Below, one piece after another: positions 48,120 to 60,656 of a DNA stretch of 64,000 bases. The notes below the pieces were generated by a model that worked only from the letters and a program-made list of their open reading frames with translations, was not told the origin of the DNA and made no database searches. Numbering within the stretch: the stretch's first letter is position 1; the number at the start of each line of letters is the position of its first letter. The DNA lies in contig MNCI01037673.1 of the NCBI GenBank assembly GCA_015680685.1, positions 430,424 through 494,423 of the forward strand, written 5' to 3'. The position numbers were made by a program, and so were the translations under genes. This DNA comes from Gnetum montanum (taxonomy: Eukaryota; Streptophyta; Gnetopsida; Gnetales; Gnetaceae).

Positions 48120-50930
48120 ATGGCACCAAAATAAAAGAAAACATAGGAAACAGGACCGTCTCAACTAAGGGAGAAATGACTTAGAATAGGAAGAGGCCAA
48201 AAGTAGGCTTAACAAGAACCACTAGTAACCCATGCCATAGGTCCTCTTAGAGAATAAGTAGAAGTGGAATCTATCAAATAGATTTCAAAACCAGCAACAG
48301 CAACAGAACACTCCCATCAAGATGATGTACCAACAACATAAGCAAATTTGGAGGTGGCCTTAACATAGGCATGTCTAAATTAGATCAAATCGCAAGAGGT
48401 TCAAAAAATAGTAATCTAGGAGTTAAAATTTGGCCCATTCTTGGAGCAAGTACTAAAAGAAGTACAAGACCAACTAAAGGCCTCTCCTATGTGGCCAATC
48501 ATCACCTCCACTAGGGAGTGGTACATGGAAGAGACATTCCTATTCTAAAACAAAAGGTAGCCTAGATCAATAATGAAAATTAAGGACATCTTAGTGTCCT
48601 GCTCAGCGTAGGCCATTGCTGCAATTCTTGGCTTGCCCAAAATAAGGGCAAGTCTTACTAACATCCTAATGTAAGTAGATCCCAGCATCAAGAAAGAATG
48701 AGCTCGGCAATGCTATGGCATTGAACACAAGGATTTTGGTGTGCTCACACTAGTAGACAGGATCCATTATAAGATTGCAGCCTTCCACCTTAATCCCATG
48801 GTGAGGCCAAGCAAAATCACTACCTTCTCTACTCGAGCATGCATTTCTCTATATGGAGATGGAGAAAAATTTAAAGAAAATGAATGTGGAAGGAAGGCAC
48901 TCCCATTTCCATGCCTTATCAAGAAACTCTATCAGAGGGGAGGAATAGCTTGTTATACCAATGATGTTGTCAAGTAAGTTCTGACCACCAACTAGGTAGA
49001 AATGATAAAAGATAAGATACCTACAATCACTATCCAAGAAGAGGAGCAACAACCACCTCCACCTACCACTCAAACAACTATGCCAGACATCGCTGCAACT
49101 ATCCAATGGTTGTACAAATACAAGGAATGGCTCTTAAGTGAACAAGAGCAATGAGCAGGCATGAGTGGCGAGGACCTATCCATGTGTAGATCAACCATGA
49201 GTCACCTAAATGAGGTGGCCTGGACAATTAGTTTGATGGGTGGAGGTGGATCTATTTTCTCATCCCCAATAACGTAGTTTCCCATGAGCTCGAATATGAG
49301 TTCCAGAGACATCACATTATCTCTCATAGAACAACAGCCACAACCAGCAATCTCTAGGAATGTTATGACCTTCTTAGTATGCTTGGAGGAGGGTGAAGGG
49401 GCAATTGTATTTGATGTAGCACTACAGATAGGAGGCTGTAGTAGTAGTGGTTGCTGACTATATTGCCGAAACACTCAATGCACCTACTGCATTTGCAGCA
49501 AACATCATTGCACTCAAAGATGTGCAGATGTCCACCAAAACCACCAACAGCAAAATAAATGTAGCACAGCATGAAGAACTACTAGACCAACTAGTGGGAA
49601 CTAGGCAACTACTTCTGAATATCTTTGACCTTTTGGACAATATTATTGCAACCTAGTTAAAGTTGCTAGAGGTAAGGGGCAAGAATATCATCTTCGAGGG
49701 GTACCTTAAAATAGCCAAAACTATGGAAGTTGCCAAATTAAGAGTTCAAATTACTGATCCTACATTCCTCAACCTAACACTAACAAGATATGAAGTAATT
49801 AAAAAACTCAACACCAAACTGAAAAGGGTTGATGGTGTAATGGAGACAATGGTATTCTATTGATCCTTGGTAAAGGCCACATAGCACAGGATTTAGAAGG
49901 CCTTGAATCAGACCTACTAGGAGAATGTATGATTAACCATAGAGAATCATTACATGTGGAATGTTGATGAGCACAAGCAATAATTAACAGATTTCATCCA
50001 TCAACAGTAAGAGCAACTGGCTAGAGCCAACACAGAACTAAGGAGATTAGCAGTAGAAAATAGAAATCTCTTAATGGAGGAGGTCCATGCCCTTCATTAG
50101 AAAACTATAATTAAGGTAGCTACCTAGACATTAGAAGCTCTCAAATTTAATAAAATCAAAGATCACTACAAAGAGTAGGTCAATCTACAAAAAGTAAATA
50201 AAAAACACATTTAGTTAGTAAAGGAAAAAGTGAATGAAGCCCTCTAGCAACTCTAGCAAGGGAAAGAATTGTGGTAACCCATCATTGATGAGGTAGACAA
50301 CTATAACACAGTGAAAATGCACACAAAGGAGTTACAGATTGAGAAGATGATAGAATATATCAAGCTTGCCAATCTCTGTTGCACAAATCTATCCATGTTA
50401 ACTATCAGACAATCACACTCAGAACTAGAGAAATAGGTGGCTAGCTCATACTTATTGTACGAGGCCAAGTTCAAGCATCACAAAAACACCAAGCAAAAGC
50501 TTGTAGTGGCAAATGCTAAACTTGAAGTTCTCAAGGCATGATTCACTGATCAATGATCAACTACGAAGAACCTAGCCAAAAGGATGAATGACTACTAAGA
50601 GCTACAGAACAAAGTTAGGGTGTTTGATATCGAGTGTAAATAGTTTGTTGCCTTGTTTGTCAATGTGAAGAAAATGTTCCTAATAATGTCCTATCCATGG
50701 GATATCCCCATTCTATCCCACATTGGTAATGTTGCATGGTCTGTGAATGATCCCAAAGTAAGAAGGTGAAGATGAAGGCATTACTAGATGCTTTTTGCCT
50801 TCTACTAGAGGTTGTAGCCATAGTAGGGTAGCCATAGCTGCCTCAACTATGGCACATGCCTAAAGCTAGTGAAGGTCCTTCAAAACCTCAAGAGCCTCCA
50901 CCGCCTAGGACTATTTGATCTTCTCCACCA
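48120..50930 (+). pseudogene. E1 extra ORF between pol and 3' LTR, coiled-coil protein
   Basis: The start is ATG 48120 (MAPK, then Lys/Gln-rich). One frame holds to about 49155, then shifts by one. The N-terminal half has KIAAFHLNPMVRPSKITTFS, then ALPFPCLIKKLYQRGGI, which resembles the 'putative plant transposon protein' domain found in many Athila-type extra ORFs (from memory, not searched). A Gln/Pro-rich linker follows. The C-terminal half (49440-50640) is rich in Lys, Glu, Leu and Asn with heptad-like spacing, probably a long coiled coil. E2 has the same protein at 63700-60900, minus strand. Athila elements often carry an envelope-like ORF here, but I see no membrane segment. Confidence 0.7.
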
Positions 50931-51146
50931 CCTTCATGTCATCAAAGGATGTGTTATCCAATTTTTTGTGTAGTCTTGTCATGGTGTTCAATTTTGTGTC
51001 ATGAACACCATCATTTTTTGTAAATTTTTTGTTTTGTACACTTGGGCACTCAATTTTGTCAAGTTTGTTTGTTTTGTTAAGAGTCAGTCAATAATCCCAT
51101 ACCTTCCCAATTTGGTAAGGGAACTTGAGGATGAGTTTTCATTTAG
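50931..51146 (+). other. E1 spacer before purine tract
   Basis: T-rich non-coding sequence. Nothing further seen. Confidence 0.5.
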
Positions 51147-51157
51147 TCATGGGGGTA
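51147..51157 (+). promoter_or_regulatory. E1 polypurine tract
   Basis: TCATGGGGGTA directly precedes the LTR start TGATGAGC. E2 has the same arrangement inverted at 60646-60656. Confidence 0.7.
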
Positions 51158-52103
51158 TGATGAGCATCAAAGTGTCACATTGATGGGCCCCCATTAACAT
51201 GGCCTCATCAACAGACCCCCATCGATGGGGCCCCATTCTTGTTGATGGGACCACATTAACATAGCATTTACTATGTCTACAAGGCCCTATCAATGTAGTA
51301 TTGTAGCAAAAACTATAAATACAAGCTCCTAGCCATGTTTATGCATCATAGAAGTCATAGTAGTAGCAAACCTCTTACAATTTGTCCATTTGAAAGTTAT
51401 AATATTTCTCTGAGTGCCCGTAGTAGAAGTCAAAAAGTGTATGGATCTTTATTTGAGCATTATTGTACCTAAACCACACCAATGTGTATGGTAATAAAGA
51501 CGAGCCTTTTGATTAAAACTGGTAGCACTTAAAATATATTAATGCATTTATTATTTTCATTAAATATGTGATTATTTAAGGTTAATTAAGCTAAATTAGA
51601 CCTAAAGCAACTAATTAATTGTTTACCCTAAATAGATTAAGTACATAACTAAGACCACTTCAAGTGTAAACACATATTCTCTTGGTAATCCCAATAGCAT
51701 TATTGCTTGGTACACCCAATAGCATAGCGCTTGGTAACCAAATAGTGGATACATGGGTTTAGGATGTGTACGAAAAGTAGGAGTGAATGCTTATGTTAGG
51801 ATTAGTTAGAGACTAGTTAAGTGGTTAAATTAGATTAGTTGTTAAATGATGTCATCTCTCTACTCTAATCATCAAAGAACATAAAACATAAAATAATAAA
51901 AATCATATGCCTCAATTACACTTAATCATACCTTTGTACATCACAAGTATCATTGGGAAGACAACGAATGACCTTAGGGTAAGGTTCACTTCCTAGAAGA
52001 CTAGTGTATCGAAAACTATAGAGTCCATGAAATTCGACTAGCTCACGTATAAACGCTTCGTGATTCTTATGGTTGGGCATAAGGGTACCTCAACCACTCA
52101 TCA
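51158..52103 (+). repeat. E1 3' LTR
   Basis: This 946-bp LTR starts TGATGAGCATCAAAGTGTCA and ends CTCATCA. It is followed by TTATT (target duplication). TATA box at 51314-51321. Confidence 0.9.
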
Positions 52104-52670
52104 TTATTTATTACACCACTTTGACATAAATTAAATTTACTTTTGATTCCATTTATATTCCACGCACTTAGTTAATATTTATGTTTCCATGCATATTAAT
52201 GAATTGTCAGAATGAGCACAACCAATTTTGAGCATAAACATGTATTCACTTGTTAATCCCAGTAGCGTTATTGCTTGGTTCACCCAATAGAGTAGCACTT
52301 GACAATCTTAGTAGTAGATACGTGGATTTGAGACATGTACAATAAGCTGGGAATGAACACTCATCACCCATAGGCTAGTTTAGACTTTACTTTCCATTGC
52401 TAATTAGATTAAATAATTCATTTCTCTATTATCATTAGCAGTAGCATAAGGCTACAACAACATTAGCTATCATATGCCTTACTTTGGACTAAACCATACG
52501 TGACAACACTACCACTAGTCCAAGTGGGAAGACAACATCCTATGATTAATCTTTAACAATCTAGATGCACAACTAGTCCCATCCACGAAGTTCAATAGGT
52601 TACACATGAATGCTTGTAATTCATATGGTTGGGCATAGGGGGTACGCGCTATTTAAACCTATTGCTTCTT
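52104..52670 (+). repeat. Right part of older LTR E0
   Basis: Resembles the second half of the E1 LTR (taatcccagtagcgttattgcttgg; agtagatacgtgg; catatggttgggcatagggggtac) but is much more diverged. It continues the fragment ending at 1259. Confidence 0.65.
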
Positions 52671-52729
52671 GGATGCCATTTGAAATTGAAAAAATCCTAA
52701 ATCAAATCCAAGAAACAATCAATACTAAG

Positions 52730-53689
52730 CCTTGATACCAATACTCTTGAAGCAAGTTCACTTTAATATTAAAATCACCTTCTAACACAAACTCTAGATA
52801 TTATGAAAAGAAAATTTATTATCTAGAAAACTAGCTATACCAATTATTCAAAAGAGAATATTACAATAGGGTTTCACAACTCACAAAACATCCAAACCAC
52901 TCTAATTACTTAAACAATGTTGCAAAGCATGAGGCTCTACAAGCACACAATAGTTATTCTCAATGCAAGACACAACCAATGGAGAATCTCTTCCACAATA
53001 CAAAATTAAGAATTCAATACACAAGCAAGACTAGAACACACAAGCCAACACACAACACAATTGACCCTAGAGTTACAACCTCTATGCACTCACTTAATGT
53101 GCTCTCTCACACTCTTTTCCAAGCTCATACATGAACTTACATGAAATCTCCTCTCTGTATCTACATGGTACAAGCATGAAACACAAGCATATTTAATAAG
53201 TAAAAGAAAAACAAAAACCTAAGAAAAACTTCCAAAAACTTAACTTGGAGTTCCCACACTATTTCTATGATTTTCCACCTTCTCCTGACTATTTCCAAAC
53301 TTCAAATAATAAATTATGGAAGTCTTCCTAGTTGTACAAGTTGTCTCTAGTCTTCTTAAGGCATCTTCTATGAAAAACCAACTTTCAGAACAGATATCTC
53401 TTGAGTCTGTGAGATGTCTTATTTGTGGGTAAGACATCTCTTCTTGATAGAGACATATTTCCTTGAGATGTCTCATCTATTTGGGAGATGTCTCCTCTAT
53501 GTGAGAGACGTCTCCTACAAAGACTCAATTCTTAGCTAAGATGTCTCCTACATGTTCCAAATGTCTCATGTGAAGTCTTAGCTCTTAGACAAGATGCCTC
53601 CTTAACCTCTAATATGTCTCCATAGATCCTAAAACTTGCAAAAAATACACAAATGGAAGAATAAGGGGATTGGAAGAGGTGTCCCTACA
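52730..53689 (-). repeat. LTR and primer site of another element, minus strand
   Basis: On the minus strand a region begins TGTAGGGACACCTCTTCC at 53689 and runs to about 52741. TGGTATCAAGG at 52740-52730 resembles the initiator-Met primer site TGGTATCAGAG. Beyond it an ATG at 52679 reads MASKKQ and then a stop, before truncation by E0. The LTR holds about ten GAGATGTCTC/GAGACATCTC-like motifs at 53385-53620. The LTR inner end is not exact. Confidence 0.5.
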
Positions 53690-53696
53690 CCAGTGT

Positions 53697-54219
53697 GCAA
53701 AACTTGGGGTAATTTTCCAAGGTGCTCAATGGGGAATTAGATGGATTGCCACCAATGAGAAATGTACAACACCAAATTAATTTCATTCTTGGTGTTACCA
53801 TTCCAAATGAGAGAGCATACCATGTGGCATAAAATTAGTAGGTAAAACTACAAAGGTAGGTAGAGGAGCTACTTGTAAATGGCTTTGTGAGAGAATCCAT
53901 TTCACCTTATGTAGTTTCAGCAATTCTTGTGTTAAAGAAGGAAAGTAATGAATGAAGGATTCTCATTGATTTGAGAGTAATGAAGATGATAACAATGTGC
54001 TACAAGTATTCTCTTTTAAGGATGGATGATTTCCTTTATGTCCTTACTAATGTAGAGGCTTTTAGCAAAATTGATTTGAAGACTAGTTACCATCTAATTT
54101 GAATCAAGACTAGTGATAAATAGAAGATAGCTTTCAAAATACCAAATGGATTCTTTGAGTTGTTGGTGATGCCATTTGGGCTCATGAATGCACCTACTAC
54201 ATCCATGAGGTTAATGCAT
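53697..54219 (+). pseudogene. Ty3/gypsy reverse transcriptase fragment
   Basis: Conceptual translation gives GLPPMRN, VQHQINFILGVTIPN, VEELLVNGFVRESISPYVV, SAILVLKKE, VEAFSKIDLKTSYH and MPFGLMNAPTTSMRLMH. These are the N-terminal half of a chromovirus-type RT, up to just before the YxDD block, which is absent. The fragment is bounded by the minus-strand LTR on the left and breaks off at tgtaacaacc on the right. Four or five stops. It is unrelated in detail to the RTs of E1, M or P. Confidence 0.8.
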
Positions 54220-56484
54220 GTAACAACCTATATTTTTTACCCCTTATTTTATCTTTATCTTTTATTAATCTTTGTTGATTTAAGTCTTGGTGGGATTTGA
54301 TCTCATCACCTTGAAAACATTAATGAATGTGCTCCATTATATTGTGAAGTCTTTTAATTATCTTTTATTTAACTTACCTTATATTTTTGTGACCTCTCCA
54401 TTTTGGAATATTCCCCTTTTAAGTTCTTTTTTTTTTGGTATTTATCAGTAGCTTTGTTAATATTGTTTCATTGAGCTTATGGATTTGGACACTACTAATT
54501 TCTTACTGTTTATTGATAAGAACAAGTTGACAAAAGTTGGCACATATTGTGAACTAAAACATGAAGTTTTGGAAAAATATCATATATCATACTTTTAATA
54601 ACTTGTACAAAGCTTTGCTTCTATTTTCTTTTCCTATGTGAACTAGAGATTTTCTATTACTTATCAAACTCCTATGAAATGTTTCTATTTATCATCAATG
54701 TGTTTTTAAAAATAATCATTGTAAACTATATTGTCTGAAGTTTATAATTGATGAAGTATCAATAAGTTAGCTACATCGATGCATGCTTGTCAACATATCC
54801 CAAGATGCATTTGTACATGTGCATCAATGATGATCTTCCTGAAGCCTATATAAGTGCACATCCTAGCTACATGTATGGAATCATTAGTCACTTCCTTAGT
54901 CAAACTCTTGTAGTTTTCTTCCATAGGACTTAGCAAAATTTCCCTCTAAGTGCTTGCAGCATGGATTAAATTGATTGGTTGTGTTGGTGGACTGAGTAAG
55001 ATGTTGTGTTCATTTATTATTTTTTTGATTTCATTTCTAATGTTTAATATGATAGTTAGTGTATATTTTTGATATGCTTTAATGATCATATGTGCTATGC
55101 AGGAAGGTACACTTATGTGATGAATCCTAGTTCCATGGTCTTGTTTTCAAGTTGGATAAGAAGAAGCCTAAAAAGTAAAATCCATAATAGTTACAAGTAG
55201 ATATGGATGGCCTAAAGCTCATCTTTCAAAGTAGCCTAGAATGTATAGTCTAGAATAGTTATGTGTTCAATTTAGAGTTTGGTAATTTCTACCATGCTAT
55301 TTACAAATGCTCATTGGTTGGTGTTATTATACTTGTTTTCAATGTATGTACTTTTGATTTGATTGGTTTGACTTTTATAACATTTTGGTTTATGCTTATG
55401 ATTTTCTCCTTATGTCTTTTGGCTATGCTATTTTCTATAGGGTTATGCTTTGTACATGATTTTTGGCATTGTTGGCCCAAGACTACATAGAAATTTTCTT
55501 GCTTTGGTTATAGTTATAGTTTATACATGATTTATTTCTATAATGATTTCACATGTACTAGCATGCATTTTTCATGCCACATGACCTCTACTTTTGTAAT
55601 TTATTTTACTTCTAGTTTTTTAGCTTTCCTTCCAATAAGCTTATGGATGTATTGTTAATGCATTTATCATCTCTTCTTTAATGGAAACGTTAGATTTGCA
55701 TCTTGGGACTTCTAATACTACTATTCTTATACATATTCTTCATGCCACTCATGTTGATATTTAGTCAAGGGTTTTGTCATTACTACATCCTATCCATCAT
55801 GTAGGCTATTTAGATGCCTTTTATTCCTTTTGTTTTATGTTCAAGCATCCCAAATTTTTTATAAGAAGCACACATATGTGTTTTCTTGCCTTTGTCATCC
55901 CTTACATAATGTTCCACTAGCAAAGTTTACATTAGAAGATGTTACATTATGTTATGTTATGTTGGTTATATATTTGAGGCAATTTATTATTTAAAATGTA
56001 CATATATGCATTAGTTAAACCAACACTATGATAAGAAAAAAATAGAAATAAAGATACTATTTTACTTCTTTCTAAGGATGATGATCTACAACATATTAGT
56101 AATTAGACAACTATTACTCTTCTTAATAATACTTCTAAATTTTAGTCAAATATCTGACATGTTAGATTTAAAAGATTATAGATGATACCTCTTAAATAAT
56201 GTAATTACATCATGGAAGGAAATGTAGTGGGCTTCTAAAACTAACTAGAACATTACTATTATTAAAAAAATATTATCCTAAAAGTTATGATAACATTGAA
56301 TGAATTTTTAATATTGTCTAATTTGGTAAATTGGGATTCAGTGATTACTTTATTCATCATATTGATACCCTAATTACTAATCCTAATACTTAAGTTCTCT
56401 ATCTTTTTATTATTATTAAAGAAATTTTCTTACTTAACCTACATTATGATATAGGAAATTCTAATCAATGGTGAAGGTATGTAA
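54220..56484. other. AT-rich region, no gene recognised
   Basis: Only short frames. The left edge starts TGTAACAACC and a TATA-like tatataagtgcacatcc lies near 54845, so 54220 to about 55000 could be a degenerate LTR. I could not find its partner or ends. Confidence 0.4.
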
Positions 56485-56990
56485 CTACTTGACATGTGTA
56501 AAGCTTTTATGTCTAAATGTTTATATAATAGATCACCTATGAAGGTGTTTCTATTCCATAAAGGCTTGATTGATGTGGCACATGTGTGCATTGTGGGACT
56601 CTGCCAAAGACCATTAACCACTACCATTTTAGCTATCCAGTTGCCCAATCTTTTTTAGATGAGCTTATTTTTTTAACAGGCACACGTTGGCATTGGCAAT
56701 CCCTACATGATTTACTAACTTACATTCCTCAAAGTTGAGACAAATGGAAGACGCATAAACACAAAACCCTTGTTGCAACTTTGCACATAATGTGGATTTC
56801 TCACAACCGATGGCTTTTCTAGCATGAATGGTGTGATCTGGTTTTTTCTGCTCATCATTTTTTAGCTAATTTCTTGATCATTTTTTATTTTCATGAATGT
56901 TCTTAATTTTTCCCTGCATTGTCAATTGTGTCCCAGCCATTATAGAATTGGCTTTTCTTTTTGCTCAAAAAAAAAAGCTACTTAACATGT
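56485..56990 (+). mobile_element. 5'-truncated LINE with target duplication
   Basis: The insert (56498-56976) ends in cttttctttttgctc followed by ten A residues. It is flanked by ctacttgacatgt (56485-56497) and ctacttaacatgt (56978-56990), 12 of 13 bases equal. The body translates with VHCGTLPKTINHYHFSYPVA, the zinc-binding region after plant LINE reverse transcriptases (C-x2-C...H...C-type, last Cys changed), then a Trp-rich segment. Length about 480 bp, so only the last part of ORF2 and the 3' end were copied. Confidence 0.75.
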
Positions 56991-58870
56991 AATTTCTAGA
57001 TCATTCCTTTTTAATGATCAACAATTTTTTACAACATATTAACAATTTGTTAACTAGAATAGAAAAACATTCTATGTTACTTGACTCTAGTATCAACTAA
57101 CAAAAATCTTTTATTTATTGCAAAGGCAACATTGGCGAGTGAATTACACTAAAATATTAGAAAATTTATTCAAAGAAAAAGCTATCTTCAAGATTTGAGG
57201 AATTGTATTTTCTTTTGGGCCTAATTTGAAAATTTTATGAAATTATGTTATTAATAGATTCAAAAGAAGCTTGATAAATGAAAATAAGAAAATCTGATCC
57301 TTGCAAGAAAATTTTTAGTTGTTAACCAAATTTATCAATTTAATCATGCTTATTACTTTAGTTTGGACTCTACAAAATCTTCTTATGACATAATTGATTA
57401 AATTATTAGTCAGTTTCTTTGATTTGTTAATCAAAATATCAAAGTTTTTTTAGAGTTTCTTAGGATATTTACATCATTAGAAAAAAAGATAAAGGACTTG
57501 ACTTTATTAATTGTTATAAATAGGATGTCTACCCCTTAACAAAATGGATTTAAAAATGCATTAATGGTCATAATGCTTAAATTCTACTTCTAAGGAATAG
57601 ACTTATGCAAGAAAAGCCATAATCATAATAATAAACCTAATAATAATAATTGTCATCCTTATATGCTTTTAATTACCAAAAAAAAGTATAGCATAAATAT
57701 TTTTATGTTGGAAACCATGCAGTCTCCCTTGATGTTAACTCAATGTCCTATGTTTCCAATGTTTATGTTTTAGTCTTCATGGTATGTTAATTATGTCATT
57801 TGAAAAGCTTATGTTAAATTCTATGTAATGGTTTATTATTATGTCTTTTATGTTGAAGTCCATAGTATATCTATGTTTAGAAGATCTTTTCTAAAAACGA
57901 AGGGTCAAATGATCTTCATTCTTAATATATGCTACAAATGAAAAAATCCTCAAGGACCTGTATAAATAAGGGATCTCACCCCTTATTTAAGAACTGATGA
58001 TGGAAGAATGTAATTAAAGCTCTCTTTCTTTGAATTAAGAAGTTATAGAAGTTTGTTGATGTTGAAGTTCCTTTAAGTTTTTAGCTTTTTTTTCTCTAGT
58101 ATTCTTGTAACATGAATTTCAAAATGAATCGATCCTCTTGTGGATTTAATCTCATGTATACTTCTTTATAAAATTTTATCATATTAAAGTTTTGTAAGTT
58201 TGTTTTATCATATTAATCTCAATTTTACAATAATTTTATCATATATTTCAAATTATATATTTTCTTTACATGATTAATATGATCATATATACAATTTATG
58301 TAAAAATCATTGAATTTGTGGAAGTTTGATAGAAGATCTTGATATTTTTAAGGTTTCTTATGAGATCTAGCAAGCATATTCAATTCCTTTTCTAGATCCT
58401 TCAATTTCTAGAGGATTAGAAGTGATCTCAATCTGAGCTTAATTAATTTTATAATCTATCCTTATTTTAGTATTTATAAAAAATTTGTTTCTAATTACCC
58501 TCTCATCCTTTTTGAATCACAAGTTATTTGATACATTATAAGCCTAATTGAGACTTAAATTGACTATATTTAATAGTTATAAATGAAATCATGCCTAGAT
58601 CTAGTATAATTTATGAAAACCCTCATTAATTTTTGAACTTTTTCTAAAATTTTTAAAATAGAAATATGTACCCTCATCTTTTCATTGAAATATCCTTCAA
58701 TTATTGATGTATGTCAAATGGATTGTAATATTTGTCCTCTAACATTTGATTCTATAAAAAATCAAATGAATCAATCCTAATTTACACCAACACTCTAGAA
58801 TATGGCCTTACTAAGAACATTACTTAATTAATACCATATTAGCTAATAGAAGCCTAGATCATGAGAGATG
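56991..58870. other. AT-rich region with a possible LTR
   Basis: No coding region recognised. From 57709 tgttggaaacc to roughly 58150 the sequence looks like an LTR: TG start, tataaataaggg near 57961, and a hairpin aataaggg...ccccttatt overlapping it. Its end and partner were not found. Confidence 0.35.
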
Positions 58871-58879
58871 TTGTTATGG

Positions 58880-59779
58880 AAGCAAGAGTATCAAGCTAAA
58901 AAATCTCACTATTACCAATCCCATTCTCATACATCTAGTCTAGATGTTGAAGATTATGTACAATAAAAGCTACATTCTACTTTAGCAGAAACTCCTGGAA
59001 AATTTCACCATCACCAATCTCATTTTCATCCACCTATTCTAGATGTTGAAGATTCTGTGCAACAAAAGCTATGTTTTGCTTTAGTAGAAACTCCTAGAAC
59101 GGATGACAAAGATTCCAAAGCAAGGAGGGATCCATGGCCAAGGACCTTTAGTATATCTAAAAGAAAAGGACCAAGGGATCATAATAGGAGAATCAATAGA
59201 AATCATTTTCCAAGTCCTCCATCCTCTCCATCATACTCTTTAACAAACTCTAACAGGAAAGAACATAGAAATAAAAAAAGAATATCCCAAAGGAATCAAG
59301 AACAAGCACTTGAATAGGACAGAATGAGATATCATAATAGATACCTAGAGAAAACAAGACACCATGATGGATATGAAAGTAAAAGAGAAGAAGAAAGGAA
59401 AAGAAAGCAAAGGCATACGATAAGAGATGAAGAAGAGTTTTGGAGGGGACACTACTATAATTGATATGAAAAAATCATGATTATGAGAAACTCTTATTGG
59501 CAACAAGAAGCATGATTAATATCAATGAGATCATGCATATTACAACAAGACATCAAAAAGAGAGCCACATCATGTGGTTAAACATGAATAACATTCTCAA
59601 GTTTCAAGGATAATATAACATTGATTTCCAACACTACCTTCAACCTTTCCACAATGCATATGCCCTCTAGAATATTAAAAATCAGTTGCAAACACTTAAG
59701 TTATTTTCAAGAATGCTTAACAAATAAGTAGAAAGATGGTATAGATCATTGGAAATAAAATCTATTTGAATATGGAATA
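58880..59779 (+). pseudogene. Gypsy gag remnant with in-frame duplication, cut by E2
   Basis: The frame through 59057-59317 encodes a basic, Ser/Pro-rich segment (RRDPWPRTFSISKRKGPRDH), then Arg/Lys/Glu-rich sequence to about 59460. A later piece reads KLFSRMLNK, then VERWYRSLEIKSI and, after a stop, IWNM, matching the gag pattern for W-(x)-L-S-I-W. It stops at 59779 where the E2 LTR begins. A 99-bp unit occurs twice (about 58915-59013 and 59014-59112), adding 33 codons in frame (SHFHPPILDVEDSVQQKL type). Confidence 0.6.
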
Positions 59780-60645
59780 TGATGAGCAGCGAGTAGACCC
59801 TATGCCTAGCCATACGAATCACTAAGCATTCATGTGTCGTCTAGTCAAATTTCGTTGACTTGTAGCCTTCTAAGTACATTGGTTTCTATGAAGTGAAACT
59901 AATTGTTGCAATCAGTGTCTTCCCAATTACACTTGTGAAATGTAAAGGTATCGTTAAGTGTAACTAAGGCATATGATTTTTATCAATTTTTTATGTTTTC
60001 TATTCTAAGTTGCCTAAGGATGAGAATAATGTATAAAATAAAATAATTAAATTACTAATTTAATCTAATGAGCTACTCCTAACTAATCCTAACATAAGAA
60101 TCCGCTCCCACTTACCGTACACATCCTAATTATGTTTAATGCAACTGGGTTACCAAATGTTAAGCATTATTGGAATTACCAAGCATCAAGCGTATGCTTA
60201 GAGTGATCATACTTATGTGCTTAATTGATCATTATTTAACCTACCTTAATTTAGCTTAATTAACTATTTGATTACTTGAAGCATTAAAATAAATTGCACA
60301 AAATAATAAATGCATAAGTAAACATATAATCCATTTCAAAGTGCTACAAGGTTTATAAAAAATCTCATCTTTATTACCACACACAATGTTGTGCTCAAGT
60401 ACAACAATGCTTGAATAAAGATTTGTACACTTTGAACTCCTACTATAGGTACTCAGAAAAATATTCTAACTTTCATGCAAGAAAACTGCAAGAGCTACAC
60501 TACAACTATGACAAGGATGCCATAAACACAATAGTTGAGCACATATTTATAAGCAAAAATACACACTACATCAACAAGGCCATGTCAATGCATCAAATCA
60601 TGCATCGATGGGGCCTAATCAATGTAACCAATTTACAATTCATCA
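59780..60645 (-). repeat. E2 3' LTR
   Basis: 866 bp, inverted relative to the E1 LTRs. Matches include cccaattacacttgtgaaatg against the reverse complement of 51930-51960. Ends TGATGA...CTCATCA preserved. Confidence 0.85.
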
Positions 60646-60656
60646 TACCCCCACAA
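60646..60656 (-). promoter_or_regulatory. E2 polypurine tract
   Basis: Minus strand reads TGTGGGGGTA, then the LTR start TGATGAATT. Confidence 0.65.

Larger units (their letters stand above)
1260..52103 (+). mobile_element. E1: Athila-like Ty3/gypsy retrotransposon carrying nested insertions
   Basis: Two related LTRs bound this element. Both begin TGATGAG-like and end CTCATCA. The 5-bp flanks are TTATT at 1255-1259 and TTATT at 52104-52108. A tRNA-Asp-like primer site follows the left LTR and a purine tract precedes the right LTR. Without the nested element M (9015-46529), E1 is about 13.3 kb, an expected size for Athila elements. The order is gag, protease, RT, RNase H, integrase, spacer, extra ORF, 3' LTR. 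The RT motifs DGYSGYNQI and FIDDFSTYG are Athila-type. In a 99-base stretch aligned by eye (from about 2001) the LTRs differ at about 11 positions, so the insertion is old. The AT-rich duplication could match by chance, but ordering and orientation all agree. Confidence 0.85.
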
